From an uncultured Veillonella sp. (lineage in GTDB: Bacteria; Bacillota; Negativicutes; Veillonellales; Veillonellaceae), in contig CAUHTB010000037.1 in NCBI GenBank assembly GCA_959608595.1, forward strand, positions 1 to 6,688: 6,688 nt of DNA, in the 5' to 3' direction. Each line of letters starts with the position of its first letter. Positions within the stretch are counted from its first letter, which is position 1. The position numbers were made by a program, and so were the translations under genes. Under the pieces are notes generated by a model. That model saw nothing but the letters and a program-made list of their open reading frames with translations. It was not told the origin of the DNA and searched no databases. Below, piece after piece: positions 5,593-6,688 of this stretch.

Positions 5593-6595
5593 ATTCGCCT
5601 TTTTGTTTAAGGTGAAAACCACCTGGATGATTGTTGAGTTTTTCCTCAATTTCATCGATGGATTTTTTACCTAAATTGCGAACTTTTCCTAAGTCATCAA
5701 TGGTTTTGTCTAGCAAATCTGCAATTGTATTAATGCCAGCACGTTTCAAGCAGTTATACGCACGAACAGAGAGTTCCAACTCATCGATGGAAATCTTTGC
5801 TGGGCCGTCATCTACAGCCGGTTCTTCATTCTCGGAACCTACTGGATCAACAACGATACCGCCTTCACCTGTGTTTACATCTACAACATCTGCAGAGTGC
5901 GCTAATTTAGTGAAGTTCCCTAAATAACCAATCATAATGGCAGCAGATTTTGCCACTGCATCAGCAGCAGTAATGGAACCATCAGTCCAAACTTCTAATG
6001 TAAGTTTGTCAAAGTCCATTTCATTGCCTACACGAACATCACTCACTTCGTATTTGGCACGAAGAATTGGAGAGAAGATGGAATCGATTGGAATACAACC
6101 GATTACATCTGTATCTTTTTTATTCTTCGTGGAAGGAACGTAACCTTTGCCACGTTCGATTACTACGTCCATTACGAGATGAGCTGTCTCATCCATTGTC
6201 GCAATCACTAGTTCAGGATTCAATACTTCTACTTCTGGTGGGAATTGTTCAGCCAAGTCAGCAGCTGTCAATACGCCGTCCTTTTGGAAGTCAAAATGAA
6301 CTTCCAAAGGTAATTGAACATCTTCTTCAACTTTAATGCACAATTGCTTTAAGTTAAGGATGATATCCGTAACGTCTTCGCGAATACCAGGAATAGTAGA
6401 GAACTCATGAAGAACTCCATCAATTTTGATAGAGGTGATAGCTGCCCCATCCAAGGATGAAAGCAAAATTCTGCGTAAGCTATTACCGAGAGTGATACCA
6501 TAGCCACGGTCTAATGGTTCACATACAAACTTACCATAGCGACCGCCTTCGGCGATGTCCACTTTCTCGATTTTAAGTTTCTTTTCTTCGCTCAT
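5591..6595 (-). CDS. rpoA: DNA-directed RNA polymerase subunit alpha
   Basis: Alpha dimerises to nucleate RNA polymerase assembly and contacts promoter UP elements and activators through its C-terminal domain. From the chosen start it is 334 residues, slightly longer than the usual 310-330. The N-terminal domain (1-about 230) shows the dimer/assembly motif GYGITLGNSLRRILLSSL (31-48) and GKGYVPS (149-155). A linker rich in acidic residues and glycine follows (about 235-265). The C-terminal domain has SVRAYNCLKRAGI (276-288), with Arg278 matching the DNA-contacting Arg265 of E. coli, and NLGKKS (307-312) in the helix-hairpin-helix. Start: ATG at 6595 has AGGAGG nine bases upstream, whereas ATG at 6604 abuts that AGGAGG and ATG at 6619 lies upstream of it, so the eight extra residues of the longest frame are probably not made. 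Confidence 0.98.
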   Translation of the reverse strand: MSEEKKLKIEKVDIAEGGRYGKFVCEPLDRGYGITLGNSLRRILLSSLDGAAITSIKIDGVLHEFSTIPGIREDVTDIILNLKQLCIKVEEDVQLPLEVHFDFQKDGVLTAADLAEQFPPEVEVLNPELVIATMDETAHLVMDVVIERGKGYVPSTKNKKDTDVIGCIPIDSIFSPILRAKYEVSDVRVGNEMDFDKLTLEVWTDGSITAADAVAKSAAIMIGYLGNFTKLAHSADVVDVNTGEGGIVVDPVGSENEEPAVDDGPAKISIDELELSVRAYNCLKRAGINTIADLLDKTIDDLGKVRNLGKKSIDEIEEKLNNHPGGFHLKQKGE

Positions 6596-6604
6596 CAGGA
6601 ACAT

Positions 6605-6610
6605 CCTCCT
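6605..6610 (-). promoter_or_regulatory. Ribosome binding site for rpoA (fixes the start)
   Basis: AGGAGG on the minus strand ends nine bases before the ATG at 6595. It directly touches the ATG at 6604, which rules that codon out as its target, and lies inside the reading frame that begins at 6619. Confidence 0.8.
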
Positions 6611-6633
6611 ATACAACACACGTTCATAGTTTA

Positions 6634-6642
6634 ATTATAGCA
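6634..6642 (-). promoter_or_regulatory. Candidate extended -10 promoter for rpoA
   Basis: The minus strand reads TGCTATAAT, a perfect extended -10 element, which would start a transcript near 6627 with a leader of about 32 nt. No convincing -35 is seen 16-18 nt upstream, but extended -10 promoters often do without one. It suggests rpoA-rplQ can be transcribed apart from the upstream ribosomal genes. Confidence 0.5.
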
Positions 6643-6665
6643 CCGTATCAAATCGGCCGCTATAA

Positions 6666-6671
6666 ATTATA
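6666..6671 (-). promoter_or_regulatory. Second possible -10 element upstream of rpoA
   Basis: TATAAT on the minus strand, 17 nt from the right edge of the window. Any -35 box would fall just outside, so it cannot be judged. The remaining bases of this edge (6620-6688) contain no coding sequence that I can support. Confidence 0.3.
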
Positions 6672-6688
6672 CACGACGGCGTTTTGGA

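Noticed and set aside
6596..6619. N-terminal extension of RpoA (eight residues from the ATG at 6619)
   Set aside because: The strong AGGAGG lies within this extension and is positioned for the ATG at 6595; homologues usually begin close to that point.
1..6688. Mobile element, CRISPR array, phage or defence system
   Set aside because: No transposase, integrase, terminal inverted repeats, regular spacer array or defence-type domains are seen; all the clear genes are housekeeping genes in a largely known order.

Overview
The window is a compact stretch of bacterial housekeeping genes, all read from the minus strand, so transcription runs from high to low coordinates. Strong AGGAGG-type ribosome binding sites, moderately AT-rich sequence, and the order rpoA, rplQ, ecfA1, ecfA2, ecfT, truA all point to a Firmicutes-type genome. 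The protein sequences look most like Negativicutes, possibly Veillonella or a relative. That placement is from memory of protein style, not from a database search.

Right block (about 5196-6688): rpoA (RNA polymerase alpha) and rplQ (ribosomal protein L17) form the end of the ribosomal protein/alpha operon. Two TATAAT-like -10 elements lie before rpoA, and a strong hairpin with a T-tract follows rplQ. Middle block (about 1584-5195): after its own candidate promoter come ecfA1, ecfA2, ecfT and truA. Their reading frames overlap by 1, 11 and 4 bases, and the block ends in a 13-bp-stem terminator. The first three encode the shared energising module of a group II ECF vitamin/metal transporter (two ATPases and the transmembrane T subunit). 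No substrate-binding S component is present here, so S units are presumably encoded elsewhere. truA encodes the tRNA pseudouridine synthase for positions 38-40. Left block (1-about 1533): a promoter and a leader of about 87 nt precede a 2-oxoacid:ferredoxin oxidoreductase alpha chain of the fused gamma-alpha type (korA-like). It starts with TTG and runs off the left edge.

I see no mobile element, CRISPR array, tRNA, rRNA or recognisable riboswitch. No wholly new system is evident. The points worth checking are small: an 11-bp direct repeat with a 20-bp period before ecfA1, repeated and inverted sequence wrapped around the korA promoter, a leader dyad before korA, a C-terminal tail on EcfA1, and start sites where the longest reading frame is probably not the true gene.
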